From the NCBI GenBank assembly GCA_937928635.1, contig CALFWM010000014.1, positions 112,819 to 176,818 of the forward strand: DNA of 64,000 bases. Reading direction: 5' to 3'. The position numbers and the translations under genes were made by a program. The notes below the pieces were generated by a model. That model saw only the letters and a program-made list of their open reading frames with translations, was not told the DNA's origin and did not search any database. This stretch comes from an uncultured Sulfitobacter sp. GTDB lineage: Bacteria; Pseudomonadota; Alphaproteobacteria; Rhodobacterales; Rhodobacteraceae. Shown one piece after another: positions 8,529 to 19,692 of this stretch. Numbering within the stretch: the stretch's first letter is position 1; each line of letters opens with the position of its first letter.

Positions 8529-10004
8529 ATGACAGCCTACAGCGATCTGATGCGCTTTCAACGCGAAACCATGGCGCTGGCCCAGGTGGCGGGCCGGTTG
8601 GGCTGGGATCAGGAGACCATCATGCCACGGGGTGCCGCGCCGCAACGGGCCGAGGAAATGGCCGCGATGGAGAGTGTGCTGCATGCCCGCCGTATGGCCC
8701 CCGCTGTGGCCGACTGGCTCATGGCCATTGACGAGGCCACGCTGGACGACGTGGGCCGCGCCAACCTGCACCAGATCCGGCGCAGCCATGCGCGCGCCAC
8801 CAAGGTGCCCGGTGATCTTGCGGCCCATATCGCGCGGACCACCTCTGCCGCACAAGGCATCTGGGCCGGGGCCCGCGCGGATGATGATTTTGCGGCCTTT
8901 GCCCCCACGCTGAAAGACGTCATCGCCCTGAAACGCGAAGAGGGACAGGCGCTGGCGGAGGGCGGCGATGTCTACGACGCGATGCTTGGCGATTTTGAAC
9001 CCGGCACCACAGGGGCTGATGTGGCGGCAATGTTTGGGGCCCTGCGCCCGCATTTGAGCGAGCTGCGTGCGGCTGTGCGCGCCGCCGAATCACCTGCCAG
9101 GTTGCAAGGCACATTTGACGAAACCGCGCAGATGAAACTGACCCGGCAACTGGCCAAAACATTTGGCTATGATATGTCGATGGGGCGGGTGGATAAGGCG
9201 GTCCATCCCTTTTCCTCCGGCTCTGGTCTTGATGTGCGCATCACCACACGCACCAACCCGAAGGACCCGTTCAGCTGTTTCTATTCGACCATCCATGAGG
9301 TAGGGCACGCCTGTTATGAACAAAACATCAGCCGCGACCATCTGCTGACACCTTTGGGGCAGGGCGTGTCGATGGGCGTGCACGAAAGCCAAAGCCGGAT
9401 CTATGAAAACCAACTGGGCCGCAGCCGTGCCTTTACCGGCTGGCTGTTTGGCCAGATGAAAGACGCCTTTGGTGACTTTGGTATCCCGGATGCCGAAAGT
9501 TTTTATGCCTGTGTGAACCGGGTGTCTGACGGTTTTATCCGCACGGAGGCGGATGAGCTGCAATACAACCTGCATGTCTTGCTGCGTTTCGATCTGGAGC
9601 GCGCGCTGATGGCGGGTGATCTGCAAGTGGATGATCTGGAGGCCGCCTGGAACGACCGGTTTGCGGCTGACTTTGGCTACGCTGTCGACAAACCCTCCAA
9701 TGGCGTGTTGCAGGATGTGCATTGGTCCGTGGGTCTGTTTGGTTACTTTCCGACCTATTCATTGGGCAATGTCTATGCGGGCTGCCTGCATGAGGGCTTG
9801 CGCGCGGCATTGCCGCAACTTGATGATGATCTGGCACAGGGCAACACCACGCCAGCCACCACATGGCTGCGCGAAAACCTGCAAACCCACGGCGGACTAT
9901 ATGAGCCACGTGAGGTGATTGAACGCGCCAGCGGCATTGTGCCCTCAGAGGCGCCATTGCTGCGCTACCTGCGCGCCAAATTCTCCGATATCTACGCGCT
10001 TTAA
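8529..10004 (+). CDS. Carboxypeptidase M32 (thermostable carboxypeptidase family)
   Basis: A 491-aa zinc metallocarboxypeptidase of family M32. The zinc-binding HEVGH is at residues 256-260 within STIHEVGHACYEQN, followed by the family HESQSR motif (GVHESQSRIYEN) and the conserved substrate-binding FIRTEADELQYNLHV. It removes C-terminal amino acids from peptides in the cytosol. The ATG at 8529 is preceded by AGAGGAA and begins 2 bp after the ctaA stop. A strong hairpin terminator follows the gene at 10017. Confidence 0.92.
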   Translation: MTAYSDLMRFQRETMALAQVAGRLGWDQETIMPRGAAPQRAEEMAAMESVLHARRMAPAVADWLMAIDEATLDDVGRANLHQIRRSHARATKVPGDLAAHIARTTSAAQGIWAGARADDDFAAFAPTLKDVIALKREEGQALAEGGDVYDAMLGDFEPGTTGADVAAMFGALRPHLSELRAAVRAAESPARLQGTFDETAQMKLTRQLAKTFGYDMSMGRVDKAVHPFSSGSGLDVRITTRTNPKDPFSCFYSTIHEVGHACYEQNISRDHLLTPLGQGVSMGVHESQSRIYENQLGRSRAFTGWLFGQMKDAFGDFGIPDAESFYACVNRVSDGFIRTEADELQYNLHVLLRFDLERALMAGDLQVDDLEAAWNDRFAADFGYAVDKPSNGVLQDVHWSVGLFGYFPTYSLGNVYAGCLHEGLRAALPQLDDDLAQGNTTPATTWLRENLQTHGGLYEPREVIERASGIVPSEAPLLRYLRAKFSDIYAL

Positions 10005-10016
10005 CCCATGCGCACA

Positions 10017-10048
10017 CATCCTTGCCGATGTTTTCATCGGCAAGGATG
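10017..10048 (+). terminator. Hairpin terminator after carboxypeptidase gene
   Basis: A perfect 14-bp inverted repeat (arms 10017-10030 and 10035-10048) with a TTTT loop, 12 bp after the M32 stop. No T-run follows, so it may be an RNA 3'-end stabiliser or a terminator helped by other factors. Confidence 0.65.
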
Positions 10049-10280
10049 CCCCATTTCGGCAAAACACCGCCCACGACCCCCGGCAAACCTGTTGAAATAG
10101 CCAGAAAATCCGCGGAAATTAACCATTCTTAAACCATCCCCGGCAATAACGCGCCTTAACGGTGCACAGCGGTTTCTGCACGCTTGCTGAGGTCTGGTGC
10201 CCTGTGCATGCTTTGCGCTGCGGGGCCATGCATTTGTCGGCCTTGCGTTAGAACACTGAGTGAGGGGAGCTGAGAAGCCT

Positions 10281-10628
10281 ATGACACAACCACTACTTTT
10301 ATCCGCAGTGCTGGCCTTTGGGGCAACATCCGTGGCGGCGCAACCAACGCAGACGGGCGTTGCTGGTAAGACTGACGATCCGGTTTATTCCGTTCGGGTA
10401 GAGGCCAGTGACGGGGTCACCTACAAGTGCAAACCCAAGATCAAAAACGTCAATGGTCAACCGGTGCGCGAATGCCTGCGTGACGGGGCAGAGGGCACCG
10501 TGTTTGCAGCGGGCACAGGCGTTGGCATTGGGCTGGCCCCGGCGATCATTGGGGGCGTTGTGGCCATTGGCGCAATTGCAAGCGACAGTGATGGCGGAAC
10601 ATCTACAACAACCTCAACCGGGAACTAG
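10281..10628 (+). CDS. Small secreted hypothetical protein
   Basis: A protein of 115 aa that I do not recognise. It has a Sec signal peptide (TQPLLLSAVLAFGATSVAAQ), a polar middle with two Cys (KCKPK and RECLR) that could pair, and a Gly/Ala/Ile-rich hydrophobic stretch (GIGLAPAIIGGVVAIGAIAS) near the C-terminus before a Ser/Thr tail. The layout suggests a periplasmic or membrane-anchored protein. The ATG at 10281 is preceded by GAGGGGAG and GAGAAG; an upstream in-frame start at 10260 would spoil the signal peptide. It lies alone between two hairpins. Confidence 0.65.
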   Translation: MTQPLLLSAVLAFGATSVAAQPTQTGVAGKTDDPVYSVRVEASDGVTYKCKPKIKNVNGQPVRECLRDGAEGTVFAAGTGVGIGLAPAIIGGVVAIGAIASDSDGGTSTTTSTGN

Positions 10629-10710
10629 CATTTTCGGGGGGCACTCCTGCCGTTGAACGCATGGCAGCGCTGCGAAGGCTGGTGCGCAAGTACCTCAGGT
10701 CTTGAACACA

Positions 10711-10746
10711 AAAAAAACCGACCCATGGTAAGGGCCGGTTTTCTTT
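10711..10746. terminator. Bidirectional rho-independent terminator
   Basis: Arms AAAACCGACCC (10714-10724) and GGGCCGGTTTT (10732-10742) form a hairpin with one mismatch, flanked by A-run on the left and T-run on the right. It sits between the small secreted gene (+) and gyrA (-) and can serve both. Confidence 0.8.
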
Positions 10747-10761
10747 TGGTGTAGCAGTGCC

Positions 10762-13530
10762 TTAAGCCTCTGCTGCGGGGGCCTCACCGTCATCTCCATC
10801 GGCATCAGCGTCGCCCTGATCTGCGATCCAGGCAACGCTTACGACAACCTCACCTTTGCCGGTGTCAAAGACCTTGACCCCACCCGCACTGCGCGAGCGG
10901 AAGGAAATCCCCTCAACCGGCACTCGGATCGACTGCCCCTTGGAGGTGGCCAGCATGATCTGATCGTCCATTTCCACCGGGAAGGAAGCGACGATATCAC
11001 CGCCGCGCATCGCCTTGTCCATCGCGGTGACGCCCAGACCACCACGCCCCCGGACCGGGTAGTCGTGGCTGGAGGATAGTTTGCCAGAGCCTTGCGCCGT
11101 AATCGTCAGGATCAGGTTTTCGGCCGCTGACATCTCCACGTAGCGCTCATTGGTGAAGTTCGGATCGGCCGGTGCCGCCTCTTCGTCCTCGTCCGAGGTT
11201 TCATCGGCCAGACCCGCCATCGCGCGGCGCATTTTCAGATAGGCGGTGCGTTCTTCCGAGGTCGCATCAAAGTGGCGGATGATCGACATGGACACAACCT
11301 TGTCATCGCCGCCCAATTTCACGCCCCGCACACCTACCGAAGCGCGCGAGTTGAACACCCGCACATCCGTCGCCGGGAATCGAATGGCCCGGCCCGAATT
11401 GGTGACCAGCATCACATCATCATCATTGGAGGCAATGCGCGCATTGATCAGTGTGGTCTCCGCATGATCGTCCTCAAACTTCATCGCAATCTTGCCGTTG
11501 CGCATGACGTTGGTGAAATCAGACAGCTTGTTGCGTCGCACCGTGCCCGCGCTTGTCGCAAAGACCACTTGGAGGTCGTCCCATTCCTTTTCATCCCGAT
11601 CAACCGGCATGATGGCGGCAATCGACACGCCCGCGGGGATCGGCAGGATGTTCACAATCGCCTTACCCTTCGCTGTGCGGCCCCCTTGGGGCAGACGCCA
11701 GGTCTTGAGCTTGTAGACCATGCCATCTGTCGTAAAGAACAGCAGCTGCGTATGAGTATTGGCGACGAAGAGGGTGGTGACCACATCTTCTTCCTTGGTC
11801 GCCATGCCGCTGACACCCTTGCCGCCACGGCGCTGGCTGCGGAAATCGGCAAGTGGCGTGCGTTTGATGTAGCCGCCCGAGGTGACGGTCACTACCATAT
11901 CCTCGCGTGCGATCAGGTCCTCGTCTTCCATGTCGCCGGACCAATCGACGATCTCGGTGCGGCGGGGCACCGCAAAAAGCTCTTTCACCTCGCGCAGCTC
12001 GTCAGAGATAATGCTCATGATCCGCTCACGAGAGGCCAAAATCTCAAGGTATTCCTTGATCTTACCGGCGAGTTCTTCCAACTCATCCGTGACTTCTTTG
12101 ACGCCGATCTGGGTCAGACGCTGCAAACGCAATTCCAAAATCGCCCGCGCCTGTGCCTCGGAGAGGTTATAGGTGCCGTCCTCGTTCGCGGTATGGGTCG
12201 GATCATCAATCAGCTTGATGTAGGGTAAAATTTCCTCCGCCGGCCAGCGCCGCGTCATCAGCTTTTCGCGCGCCTCGGCGGCATCCGCAGAGGAACGGAT
12301 TGTTTGCACCACCTCATCAATGTTGGTCACCGCCACGGCCAGACCACAGAGGATATGACTGCGCTCGCGCGCTTTGCGCAGCAAATAGGCGGTCCGGCGT
12401 GCAACAACTTCCTCCCGGAAGTCTATGAAAGCCGTGAGAAAACCGCGCAAGGTCAGTGTCTCGGGGCGCCCGCCGTTCAGCGCCAGCATGTTACAGCCAA
12501 AGTAGGTCTGCATCGGCGTGAAGCGGAACAGCTGGTTCATCACGACCTCAGCCGTCGCATCGCGTTTGAGTTCAATCACAACCCGCACACCGTTGCGGTC
12601 GGATTCGTCCTGAACATGGGCGATGCCTTCGATCTTTTTCTCGCGGTATTGCTCCGCGATCTTTTCGATCATCGCAGATTTGTTCACCTGATAGGGGATT
12701 TCATCAATGACAATCGCCCAGCGGTCCTTGCGAATTTCCTCCACGCGGGTTTTGGCCCGTACAATGACGCTGCCACGCCCCTCAAGGTAGGCTTTGCGCG
12801 CACCGGAACGGCCCAGCATGATGCCCCCGGTCGGAAAATCCGGGCCCGGCACATATTCGATCAGTTCTTCGGAGGACAGGTCCGGGTTTTCGATCAGACC
12901 AAGGCAGGCATCGACCACTTCGCCCAGGTTATGCGGCGGAATGTTGGTCGCCATGCCCACGGCAATGCCGCCCGCGCCGTTGACCAGCATGTTCGGGAAG
13001 CGGGCAGGGAGCACCGAGGGTTCGCGCTCCTTGCCGTCATAATTGTCCATGAAATCAACGGTGTCTTTGTCGAGATCAGAAGTCGCAAAAGACGCAACCT
13101 TTGCCAGGCGCGACTCCGTATAGCGCATCGCGGCGGCTGAATCCCCGTCCATGGAGCCAAAATTGCCCTGACCGTCAATCAACGGCAGCGACATGGAAAA
13201 ATCCTGCGCCATGCGCACAAGCGCGTCATAAATCGCGGAATCCCCGTGCGGGTGGTAGGACCCCATCACATCCCCAACGGATTTTGCCGATTTGCGATAG
13301 GATTTGTCGTGCGAAATCCCTTTTTCATACATCGAATAAATGATGCGCCGATGCACCGGTTTTAACCCGTCGCGCAGGTCCGGAATGGCGCGGCTGACGA
13401 TGACCGACATGGCGTAGTCAAGGTAAGACGTGCGCATCTCACTTTCGATGCTGACCGATGGCCCTCCAAAGATGGGGCGCTCAGGTGCATTTTCGTCTTG
13501 GTTTTCAGGGGGTTCAGGCGTGTCGCTCAC
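10762..13530 (-). CDS. gyrA: DNA gyrase subunit A
   Basis: GyrA, 922 aa, the DNA breakage-reunion subunit of gyrase. The catalytic Tyr137 is in [10 protein letters not shown]. The quinolone-determining region reads [18 protein letters not shown] with the usual Ser98 and Asp102 present, so no resistance change is visible there. The GyrA-box [12 protein letters not shown] in the C-terminal beta-pinwheel shows it wraps DNA as gyrase and is not topoisomerase IV ParC. The C-terminal tail is acidic. Translation begins with GTG at 13530 (GTG AGC GAC). A -10-like TATAAA lies upstream. Confidence 0.97.
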   Translation of the reverse strand: MSDTPEPPENQDENAPERPIFGGPSVSIESEMRTSYLDYAMSVIVSRAIPDLRDGLKPVHRRIIYSMYEKGISHDKSYRKSAKSVGDVMGSYHPHGDSAIYDALVRMAQDFSMSLPLIDGQGNFGSMDGDSAAAMRYTESRLAKVASFATSDLDKDTVDFMDNYDGKEREPSVLPARFPNMLVNGAGGIAVGMATNIPPHNLGEVVDACLGLIENPDLSSEELIEYVPGPDFPTGGIMLGRSGARKAYLEGRGSVIVRAKTRVEEIRKDRWAIVIDEIPYQVNKSAMIEKIAEQYREKKIEGIAHVQDESDRNGVRVVIELKRDATAEVVMNQLFRFTPMQTYFGCNMLALNGGRPETLTLRGFLTAFIDFREEVVARRTAYLLRKARERSHILCGLAVAVTNIDEVVQTIRSSADAAEAREKLMTRRWPAEEILPYIKLIDDPTHTANEDGTYNLSEAQARAILELRLQRLTQIGVKEVTDELEELAGKIKEYLEILASRERIMSIISDELREVKELFAVPRRTEIVDWSGDMEDEDLIAREDMVVTVTSGGYIKRTPLADFRSQRRGGKGVSGMATKEEDVVTTLFVANTHTQLLFFTTDGMVYKLKTWRLPQGGRTAKGKAIVNILPIPAGVSIAAIMPVDRDEKEWDDLQVVFATSAGTVRRNKLSDFTNVMRNGKIAMKFEDDHAETTLINARIASNDDDVMLVTNSGRAIRFPATDVRVFNSRASVGVRGVKLGGDDKVVSMSIIRHFDATSEERTAYLKMRRAMAGLADETSDEDEEAAPADPNFTNERYVEMSAAENLILTITAQGSGKLSSSHDYPVRGRGGLGVTAMDKAMRGGDIVASFPVEMDDQIMLATSKGQSIRVPVEGISFRSRSAGGVKVFDTGKGEVVVSVAWIADQGDADADGDDGEAPAAEA

Positions 13531-13571
13531 GTTGTCTGCTCAGTTTATCAGGGGTCTATATATTGCTGTTT

Positions 13572-13601
13572 TTTATATCAGAAACACGACATAGGGTGCA
13601 A
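13572..13601 (-). promoter_or_regulatory. Candidate gyrA promoter
   Basis: Reading on the minus strand, TTGCAC (13596-13601), an 18-bp spacer, then TATAAA (13572-13577), about 40 bp before the gyrA GTG. The -10 is good; the -35 matches the consensus at only three positions, so this is a moderate prediction. Confidence 0.4.
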
Positions 13602-13768
13602 TGCCTCCGGGCCACTTGTGCCAAGTCCAAGGGGGGCATCTGGCCAAGGCGCTGTTTTCATTGGAAAGTAATTTTGCACCCCAAATCCGCGATGAAATGA
13701 CGTTGCGTGCCTCTTGCCGCCGCCGCAATTCTGGCCAACCCTTGGAGGACAACAAAGGGGAGCGTCAC

Positions 13769-14833
13769 ATGCAACGTCTGCTGGTGGATCAACAGGTCAT
13801 CACGAACATTCAGATGCAGGATATCGCCCCCGTACCGCTGGCAAAGGGGCAAGTGCGTCTGCGGCTCGACAGCTTTGCACTGACCGCCAACAATGTGACC
13901 TATGCGGCGTCCGGATTTGCCATCGGGTATTGGAAGTTCTTTCCGACAGGCATCATGGGCCAGGGGCAATTGCCGGTCTGGGGCACAGGTGAGGTGATCG
14001 AAAGCCAGTCAGATGACGCGCCGATTGGCACGCGCCTTTACGGATTTTACCCGGCGGCGGAGACCCTTGTTGTTACCCCGCGCACAACCCGCAGTGGCAC
14101 GGTGGAGGACAGGGCCGCACACCGCGCCGATTTGCCCGCCGTCTATAACCGCTACATCCCCATCACGCACAGCACGCCAGCGCAGGACCATTTGCGCGCC
14201 TTGCTGCAACCCTTGTTGGCCACGTCCTGGCTGTTGGCGGATTGGTTGCGGGACAATGCCTGTTTTGGCGCGCGCCAGATCATTATCGGCTCGGCCTCTT
14301 CCAAAACGGGGCTGGGACTGTGCAAATTTCTTGCCGAAGACGACGCCAGAGAGGTCAAGATCATCGGCCTGACCTCTGAGACAAACAAGGGCTTTGTCGA
14401 ACAGTTCGGGGCCTGTGACGCGGTGCTGACGTATGACGAGATCAGCAACATCTCCCAAACACCGTCAGTCTACGTGGATATGGCGGGCAACAGCGCCGTG
14501 AAACACGCCCTGCACGGGCATCTGGCGGCAGAGCTTAAACATTCCGCAGCTGTCGGGATCAGCCACTGGGACAAATTTGCCCCGAAACAAGATCTGCCCG
14601 GTGTCAAACCACAGTTCTTTTTCGCTCCCGCCCAGATCGCCAAACGGCGCACAGATTGGGGGCCGGGCGTGGTGGAGCGGGAAATTACCCAAGCCTGGCA
14701 ACGCCTTGGCGAGACTGCCGGGGATTGGCTCGACGTCACGGTGCATGAGGGGCTGGAGGCCATGCAGGATGTCTATGCCAGCCTCGCCTCAGGTCAGGCC
14801 AACCCACGGCAGGGCCATATCATCACCCTTTAG
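13769..14833 (+). CDS. DUF2855 family protein (MDR-like)
   Basis: A 354-aa protein of the DUF2855 family, distant relatives of medium-chain dehydrogenase/reductases. The N-terminal QVRLRLDSFALTANNVTYAA resembles the GroES-like start of MDR enzymes, and QIIIGSASSKTGLGLCKFL resembles a nucleotide-binding turn. No zinc-ligand motif is visible. Catalytic activity is unknown. The ATG at 13769 follows AGGGGAG; upstream codons are open but not family-like. It is divergent from gyrA, and its stop overlaps the convergent radical SAM gene by 4 bp. Confidence 0.8.
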   Translation: MQRLLVDQQVITNIQMQDIAPVPLAKGQVRLRLDSFALTANNVTYAASGFAIGYWKFFPTGIMGQGQLPVWGTGEVIESQSDDAPIGTRLYGFYPAAETLVVTPRTTRSGTVEDRAAHRADLPAVYNRYIPITHSTPAQDHLRALLQPLLATSWLLADWLRDNACFGARQIIIGSASSKTGLGLCKFLAEDDAREVKIIGLTSETNKGFVEQFGACDAVLTYDEISNISQTPSVYVDMAGNSAVKHALHGHLAAELKHSAAVGISHWDKFAPKQDLPGVKPQFFFAPAQIAKRRTDWGPGVVEREITQAWQRLGETAGDWLDVTVHEGLEAMQDVYASLASGQANPRQGHIITL

Positions 14834-15789
14834 GCAGAACAGCTGGCCCCGCCCAACACGCAGAACTTGGCGCAATGGGGGTGGTTGAGGGCGACATCGC
14901 GCTCGGCCTCCTGCAAGGTCTCGCCCAATTCAAACTCGGGCGCATACGGCAATAGCGTGCAGGCCAGCACAACAGGATTTTCCGCGCCTTTGCGTTTCAC
15001 CACCATGCGGGAGTTGGAGCACATGATATCACTGGGCGATTTATCCAAAATTCCCCAACAGGCGGTGGTGATTTCCGGCACGTCAATACGTTCGTCCATT
15101 TCCGGGAAAAGAACTGTCATGCCAGGGTCTTGCGCGTCGATTTTAAAGTCATGTTCAGCAAAGAACGCTGCATATCCCGCGCGGCTGTCCTCATCCGTGT
15201 CTGCAAAAACGGAGCGCCCTGCAACGGCCATGCGAAACCCATTGTCGCGCAGCCATTTCATGCCGGTGATCGTCTTTTCCAACGCCCCCTTGCCACGCTC
15301 CGCATCGTGCAGATCAGCGCGGTAGTGGTCTACGGAAATGCGCAGGGTCAATTTGCCCGGATAGGCCGACTGAAGCCGCAGCAACCCCGCCTGCATGCTA
15401 TTGCGCATCATCGGGCGCATGGCATTGGTCAGGATCAACACCTGATAACCGCGCGCCAATGCGCGTTCGGTGATGTCGATCATATGCGGGTTCATAAACG
15501 GCTCACCGCCCGTAAAGGCGATTTCGGACACATGCCAGGCACGATCCTCCAGCTGATCAAGGTAGTCAGACACCTCATCAGCCGTGATATAGACAAGCGC
15601 ATCATTGCTGGGGCTGGAGGCAATGTAGCAATTTGTGCACTCAATATTGCACAGCGTGCCGGTGTTAAACCACAATGTCTGCGGATTGCTGAGCGCGACG
15701 CGCGCGCGCGGCTCACCCTTGGCTGTCGTCTCAGGATTAATGAATTTGCCCCGGTTCGCCATCCGGTCTGTGCCCGTCATATCTTTCAT
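14830..15789 (-). CDS. Radical SAM protein
   Basis: A 319-aa radical SAM enzyme. The 4Fe-4S cluster motif CX3CX2C is at C47, C51 and C54 (GTLCNIECTNCY), followed by the GGEPF motif (IAFTGGEPFMNPH) and a TIM-barrel-like domain. The C-terminus carries further Cys (CAKFCVLGGASC), suggesting an auxiliary cluster or substrate site, but not a full SPASM domain. The substrate is unknown; the general form is like MoaA/COG0535 proteins of roseobacters. Start choice between ATG 15789 and ATG 15780 is open. The 3' end overlaps the convergent DUF2855 gene. Confidence 0.82.
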   Translation of the reverse strand: MKDMTGTDRMANRGKFINPETTAKGEPRARVALSNPQTLWFNTGTLCNIECTNCYIASSPSNDALVYITADEVSDYLDQLEDRAWHVSEIAFTGGEPFMNPHMIDITERALARGYQVLILTNAMRPMMRNSMQAGLLRLQSAYPGKLTLRISVDHYRADLHDAERGKGALEKTITGMKWLRDNGFRMAVAGRSVFADTDEDSRAGYAAFFAEHDFKIDAQDPGMTVLFPEMDERIDVPEITTACWGILDKSPSDIMCSNSRMVVKRKGAENPVVLACTLLPYAPEFELGETLQEAERDVALNHPHCAKFCVLGGASCSA

Positions 15790-15965
15790 GAACAGTCTCG
15801 CATGGGTGGTCCTTGTCTTATGCCGTTTGATGCTCCTGACCTGCTAAGCTAGTGTGCTCAGAAATGGAAGTCCTGGGCGCAGGATGCACAGTCTTGTGAA
15901 GCCCGAAAATCCAGCTATGTTTGCGCTAACATGGCCCGATTTGGGCTGAATAATAGGAGTACACC

Positions 15966-17435
15966 ATGGTTTCGCGCGTAATTCCGGTTGAGCCGTTTGA
16001 TCTGGTGATCTTTGGCGGCACAGGCGATCTGGCCCGGCGCAAGATTCTACCCGGGCTGTTTCGCAGGTTCTGTGCCGGTCAAATGCCACCAGAGGCGCGC
16101 ATTATCGGCGCGGCGCGTGCCGACATGGATGGCGCTGCCTATCGCGAGATGGTTGCGGGCGCGATGGAAGAGTTCGGCGGCGGGTTCACCTGTGAGGACA
16201 AGACCCTGCGCGCCTTTCTGGATCGGCTTGACTATCTGGCCATTGACGCGCGTGGCGACAAGGGCTGGGCAGAGCTACAGGAAAAGATGAAAGGCAAGGA
16301 CCGGATTGAGGCCTATTATTTCTCCGTCTCACCTGCGCTTTTTGGTGATCTGGCCGAACGGCTGCAAAAATGGGGCATGGCCGACAAGGACGCGCGCATT
16401 GTGGTTGAAAAACCCTTTGGCCGCGATCTGGATACCGCCAAAAAGCTGAACGGGACGCTGGCCGCCTATTTCAACGAAGATCAGATTTACCGCATTGACC
16501 ACTACCTTGGCAAAGAAACCGTGCAAAACCTGATGGCTGTGCGCTTTGGCAATATGTTGTTTGAACCTCTGTGGAACGCGCAATATGTCGATCACATCCA
16601 GATCACCGTGGCCGAGACCGTGGGTGTTGGCGGCAGGGGTGAATATTACGATAAATCCGGGGCCATGCGCGACATGGTGCAGAACCACCTGATGCAACTG
16701 CTCTGTCTGATCGCCATGGAACCCCCTGCGCGATTTGACCCCGATGCAGTGCGTGATGAAAAGCTGAAGGTCATCCGCGCGCTTGACCCGGTGGAGCCGC
16801 ATCACATTGTGCGGGGACAGTATCAGGCAGTGCCCATGGATGAGGCAGATCATCCCGGCTATCGCACCGCCGTGGGCGATGCGCGCAGCCGTACCGAAAG
16901 TTTCATGGCCCTCAAGGTGCACCTGAGCAATTGGCGTTGGGCCGGTACTCCGTTCTATCTGCGCACAGGCAAACGCATGTCCGCGCGCTCCTCTGAAATC
17001 ACCGTGGTGTTCAAGGACACGCCGCATTCGATCTTTGGGGAAGAGGCCGGGCGCCACCGCAATGTGCTCTCCATTCGCCTGCAGCCCAATGAGGGCATCA
17101 CGCTGGGGGTGACCATCAAGGAACCCGGACCGGGCGGTATGCGGCTGATTGATGTGCCCCTGGATATGACCTTTGCAGAGGCCCTTGCGGGCGAAGCGGG
17201 CGAACAGGTAGACGCCTATGAACGCCTGATCATGGATGTGATCCGGGGCAACCAGACCCTGTTCATGCGCGGCGATGAGGTGGAGGCCGCCTGGACCTGG
17301 ACCGACCCGATTATCCAAGGGTGGGAGGCACGTAACGACGTGCCCAAACCCTATGACAGCGGCTCTGACGGGCCGACGGATTCTGACGAATTGTTGCGCC
17401 GCGAAGGGCGTGCCTGGCGCGGGGTGGCCCCATGA
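15966..17435 (+). CDS. zwf: Glucose-6-phosphate 1-dehydrogenase
   Basis: A 489-aa Zwf oxidising glucose 6-phosphate to 6-phosphogluconolactone, the entry to the Entner-Doudoroff and oxidative pentose phosphate routes. The nucleotide-binding FGGTGDLARRKILPGLF is at residues 16-32, and the substrate/catalytic motif RIDHYLGKETVQN is complete. The ATG at 15966 follows AGGAG. First gene of a tight zwf-pgl-pgi operon (4-bp overlap to pgl). edd and eda are not in the window. Confidence 0.96.
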   Translation: MVSRVIPVEPFDLVIFGGTGDLARRKILPGLFRRFCAGQMPPEARIIGAARADMDGAAYREMVAGAMEEFGGGFTCEDKTLRAFLDRLDYLAIDARGDKGWAELQEKMKGKDRIEAYYFSVSPALFGDLAERLQKWGMADKDARIVVEKPFGRDLDTAKKLNGTLAAYFNEDQIYRIDHYLGKETVQNLMAVRFGNMLFEPLWNAQYVDHIQITVAETVGVGGRGEYYDKSGAMRDMVQNHLMQLLCLIAMEPPARFDPDAVRDEKLKVIRALDPVEPHHIVRGQYQAVPMDEADHPGYRTAVGDARSRTESFMALKVHLSNWRWAGTPFYLRTGKRMSARSSEITVVFKDTPHSIFGEEAGRHRNVLSIRLQPNEGITLGVTIKEPGPGGMRLIDVPLDMTFAEALAGEAGEQVDAYERLIMDVIRGNQTLFMRGDEVEAAWTWTDPIIQGWEARNDVPKPYDSGSDGPTDSDELLRREGRAWRGVAP

Positions 17436-18103
17436 ACATCACCGAATACAATGACCGCGAAATGCTGGTTCTGAATGTGGCCAATGTGCTGGCGGGGGCT
17501 TTGAAAAAGGCACTTCTTGTGTCGGACCGCGTGTCCATGGCCGTGCCCGGTGGTACAACGCCGGGGCCGATCTTTGACATTCTCAGCGGCGTTGATCTGG
17601 AATGGGAGCGGGTGCACATCCTGCTGACCGATGAACGCTGGGTGCCGCTGGATCACGCAATGTCTAACACGGATCTGATCCAGAACCGCCTGATGGCGGG
17701 CCCTGCGGCCACCGCCACCTTTGTGCCGTTCTACCGCGCGGGGCTGGATGCGTCGGCGGGATCTGCCGCTGTCGCCGGGACGCTGACAGACACCATGCCC
17801 CTGTCGGTTCTGATGCTTGGCATGGGCGCTGACATGCATACCGCCTCACTGTTTCCCGGGGCCACGGGCCTCAGCGCGGCACTGGCAGAAAACGCGCCAT
17901 TGCTCTGCCCGATCAAAGCCCCGGATCAGGAAATTGAGCGGGTTACCTTGCCCGCCCATGCCCTGCAGGGCGCACTTTCCAAACACCTCGTGATCTTTGG
18001 CGATGACAAGCGCACCGCCCTTGAAAACGCCGTCAACCTGCCTGCCGAGGTCGCGCCGATCAGCGCGGTTCTGGAGGGCACCGAAATACACTGGGCCGCA
18101 TAA
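17432..18103 (+). CDS. pgl: 6-phosphogluconolactonase
   Basis: A 223-aa DevB-type lactonase that hydrolyses 6-phosphogluconolactone produced by Zwf. Visible family motifs are [16 protein letters not shown] near residue 37, the [18 protein letters not shown] block, and the [16 protein letters not shown] block with the catalytic His. It overlaps zwf by 4 bp and pgi by 1 bp (TAATG), so translation is coupled. Confidence 0.95.
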   Translation: MNITEYNDREMLVLNVANVLAGALKKALLVSDRVSMAVPGGTTPGPIFDILSGVDLEWERVHILLTDERWVPLDHAMSNTDLIQNRLMAGPAATATFVPFYRAGLDASAGSAAVAGTLTDTMPLSVLMLGMGADMHTASLFPGATGLSAALAENAPLLCPIKAPDQEIERVTLPAHALQGALSKHLVIFGDDKRTALENAVNLPAEVAPISAVLEGTEIHWAA

Positions 18104-19692
18104 TGAACATCTGGGACAGCCTCAAAAGCCGCCACGCCGCCATCAAGGACCGCCCACTCCTGGCGCTTTTTGAGGAAGAAAATCGCGCAGACATGTTCTG
18201 CGTCGAGCTGGAAAACATGCGCTTTGATTATTCCAAAACCAACATCGACCCGGACACGCGCGCCGACCTGCTGCACCTGGCAGAACAGGCGTGTGTGGCG
18301 GAAAAACGCGACGCGATGTTTGTGGGCCGCCGCATCAATGAGACCGAAGACCGCGCGGTGTTACATACGGCCCTGCGCAACCTTGATGGCGGCCCGGTGA
18401 TTGTGGAGGGCGATGACGTGATGCCCGGTGTGCTGGACACCTTGGCCGCCATGCGCGCCTTTGCCGATAAAATCCGCGCCAGCGACATCACCGATGTGGT
18501 CAATATTGGCATTGGGGGCTCTGACCTTGGCCCGGCCATGGCCGCAGCCGCGCTTGCGCCGTATCACGATGGTCCGCGCTGCCATTTTGTGTCCAACGTG
18601 GATGGCGCGCATATCGCGGACACGCTGCATGGCCTTGATGCAAAGACAACTCTGGTGATTGTGGCCTCCAAAACCTTCACCACCATCGAGACCATGACAA
18701 ACGCGCGCACAGCACGCGCCTGGATAAAAGATCACGGCGGCACACCGGCCCGCCAGTTTGCCGCGCTGAGCACAGCGCAGGACAGGACTGCCGAATTTGG
18801 CATCGACCCCGCTCAGGTCTTCGGGTTTGAGGATTGGGTGGGCGGGCGCTATTCCGTCTGGGGGCCGATTGGCCTGTCCCTGATGATCGCCATTGGGCCC
18901 AAAGGGTTTGACGCCTTTCTGCGCGGGGCACAGGCGATGGACCGTCATTTTGTCGCCGCTGATCCGCTTGAAAACATGCCGATGATGCTGGCCCTTGTGG
19001 GCATCTGGCACAATCAAATCTGCGGCTACACCAGCCGCGCGGTCCTGCCCTATGATCAGCGCCTGACCTACTTGCCTGCATACCTGCAACAGCTTGAGAT
19101 GGAATCAAACGGCAAATCCGTGCAGATGGAAGGCGCTGACACGGAGCATCACACCGGCCCCGTGGTCTGGGGCGCGGCAGGCACCAATGGGCAACACGCC
19201 TTTTACCAGCTGATCCATCAGGGCACCCGGGTGATTCCTTGCGAATTCCTGATCGCCGCCAATGGTCACGAAACGGATCTGGCGCACCATCACACCTTGC
19301 TGATCGCCAATTGCCTGGCCCAATCCGAGGCGCTGATGCGTGGTCGTCACCTGACAGAGGCGCGCAAACTGATGGAGGCCAAAGGGCTCAGCGGCGATGA
19401 ACTGGAACGCCAGGCCCGCCACCGCGTCTTTCCCGGCAATCGCCCCTCAACCACGCTGCTTTATCCGCGCCTTGACCCGTTCACCTTGGGCCAGATCATC
19501 GCGCTCTACGAACACCGCGTTTTTATTGAGGGGGTGATCCTCAACATCAACTCCTACGATCAATGGGGCGTTGAACTGGGCAAAGAACTGGCAACCTCCC
19601 TGCAACCTGTTGTGGAGGGCGACGCCCCAACGGATGGCAAAGACCCCTCAACCGCGGCGCTGGTCACCTACATCCATAAACATCGCGTCTGA
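18103..19692 (+). CDS. pgi: Glucose-6-phosphate isomerase
   Basis: A 529-aa Pgi interconverting fructose 6-phosphate and glucose 6-phosphate, feeding gluconeogenic carbon into Zwf in this operon. Key segments are [32 protein letters not shown], the catalytic Glu/Arg region [17 protein letters not shown], and the C-terminal [14 protein letters not shown] with the active-site Lys. The stop of pgl overlaps the start by one base. A two-hairpin repeat begins directly at the stop codon. Confidence 0.96.
   Translation: MNIWDSLKSRHAAIKDRPLLALFEEENRADMFCVELENMRFDYSKTNIDPDTRADLLHLAEQACVAEKRDAMFVGRRINETEDRAVLHTALRNLDGGPVIVEGDDVMPGVLDTLAAMRAFADKIRASDITDVVNIGIGGSDLGPAMAAAALAPYHDGPRCHFVSNVDGAHIADTLHGLDAKTTLVIVASKTFTTIETMTNARTARAWIKDHGGTPARQFAALSTAQDRTAEFGIDPAQVFGFEDWVGGRYSVWGPIGLSLMIAIGPKGFDAFLRGAQAMDRHFVAADPLENMPMMLALVGIWHNQICGYTSRAVLPYDQRLTYLPAYLQQLEMESNGKSVQMEGADTEHHTGPVVWGAAGTNGQHAFYQLIHQGTRVIPCEFLIAANGHETDLAHHHTLLIANCLAQSEALMRGRHLTEARKLMEAKGLSGDELERQARHRVFPGNRPSTTLLYPRLDPFTLGQIIALYEHRVFIEGVILNINSYDQWGVELGKELATSLQPVVEGDAPTDGKDPSTAALVTYIHKHRV

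Noticed and set aside
10119..10132. TTAA-N6-TTAA resembling a CtrA site
   Set aside because: Spacing is 6, not 7, and no cell-cycle or motility gene follows.
11272..12228. Long open frame antisense to gyrA
   Set aside because: Lies wholly within gyrA; a shadow of GC-rich codon use with Arg/His/Gln-rich product.
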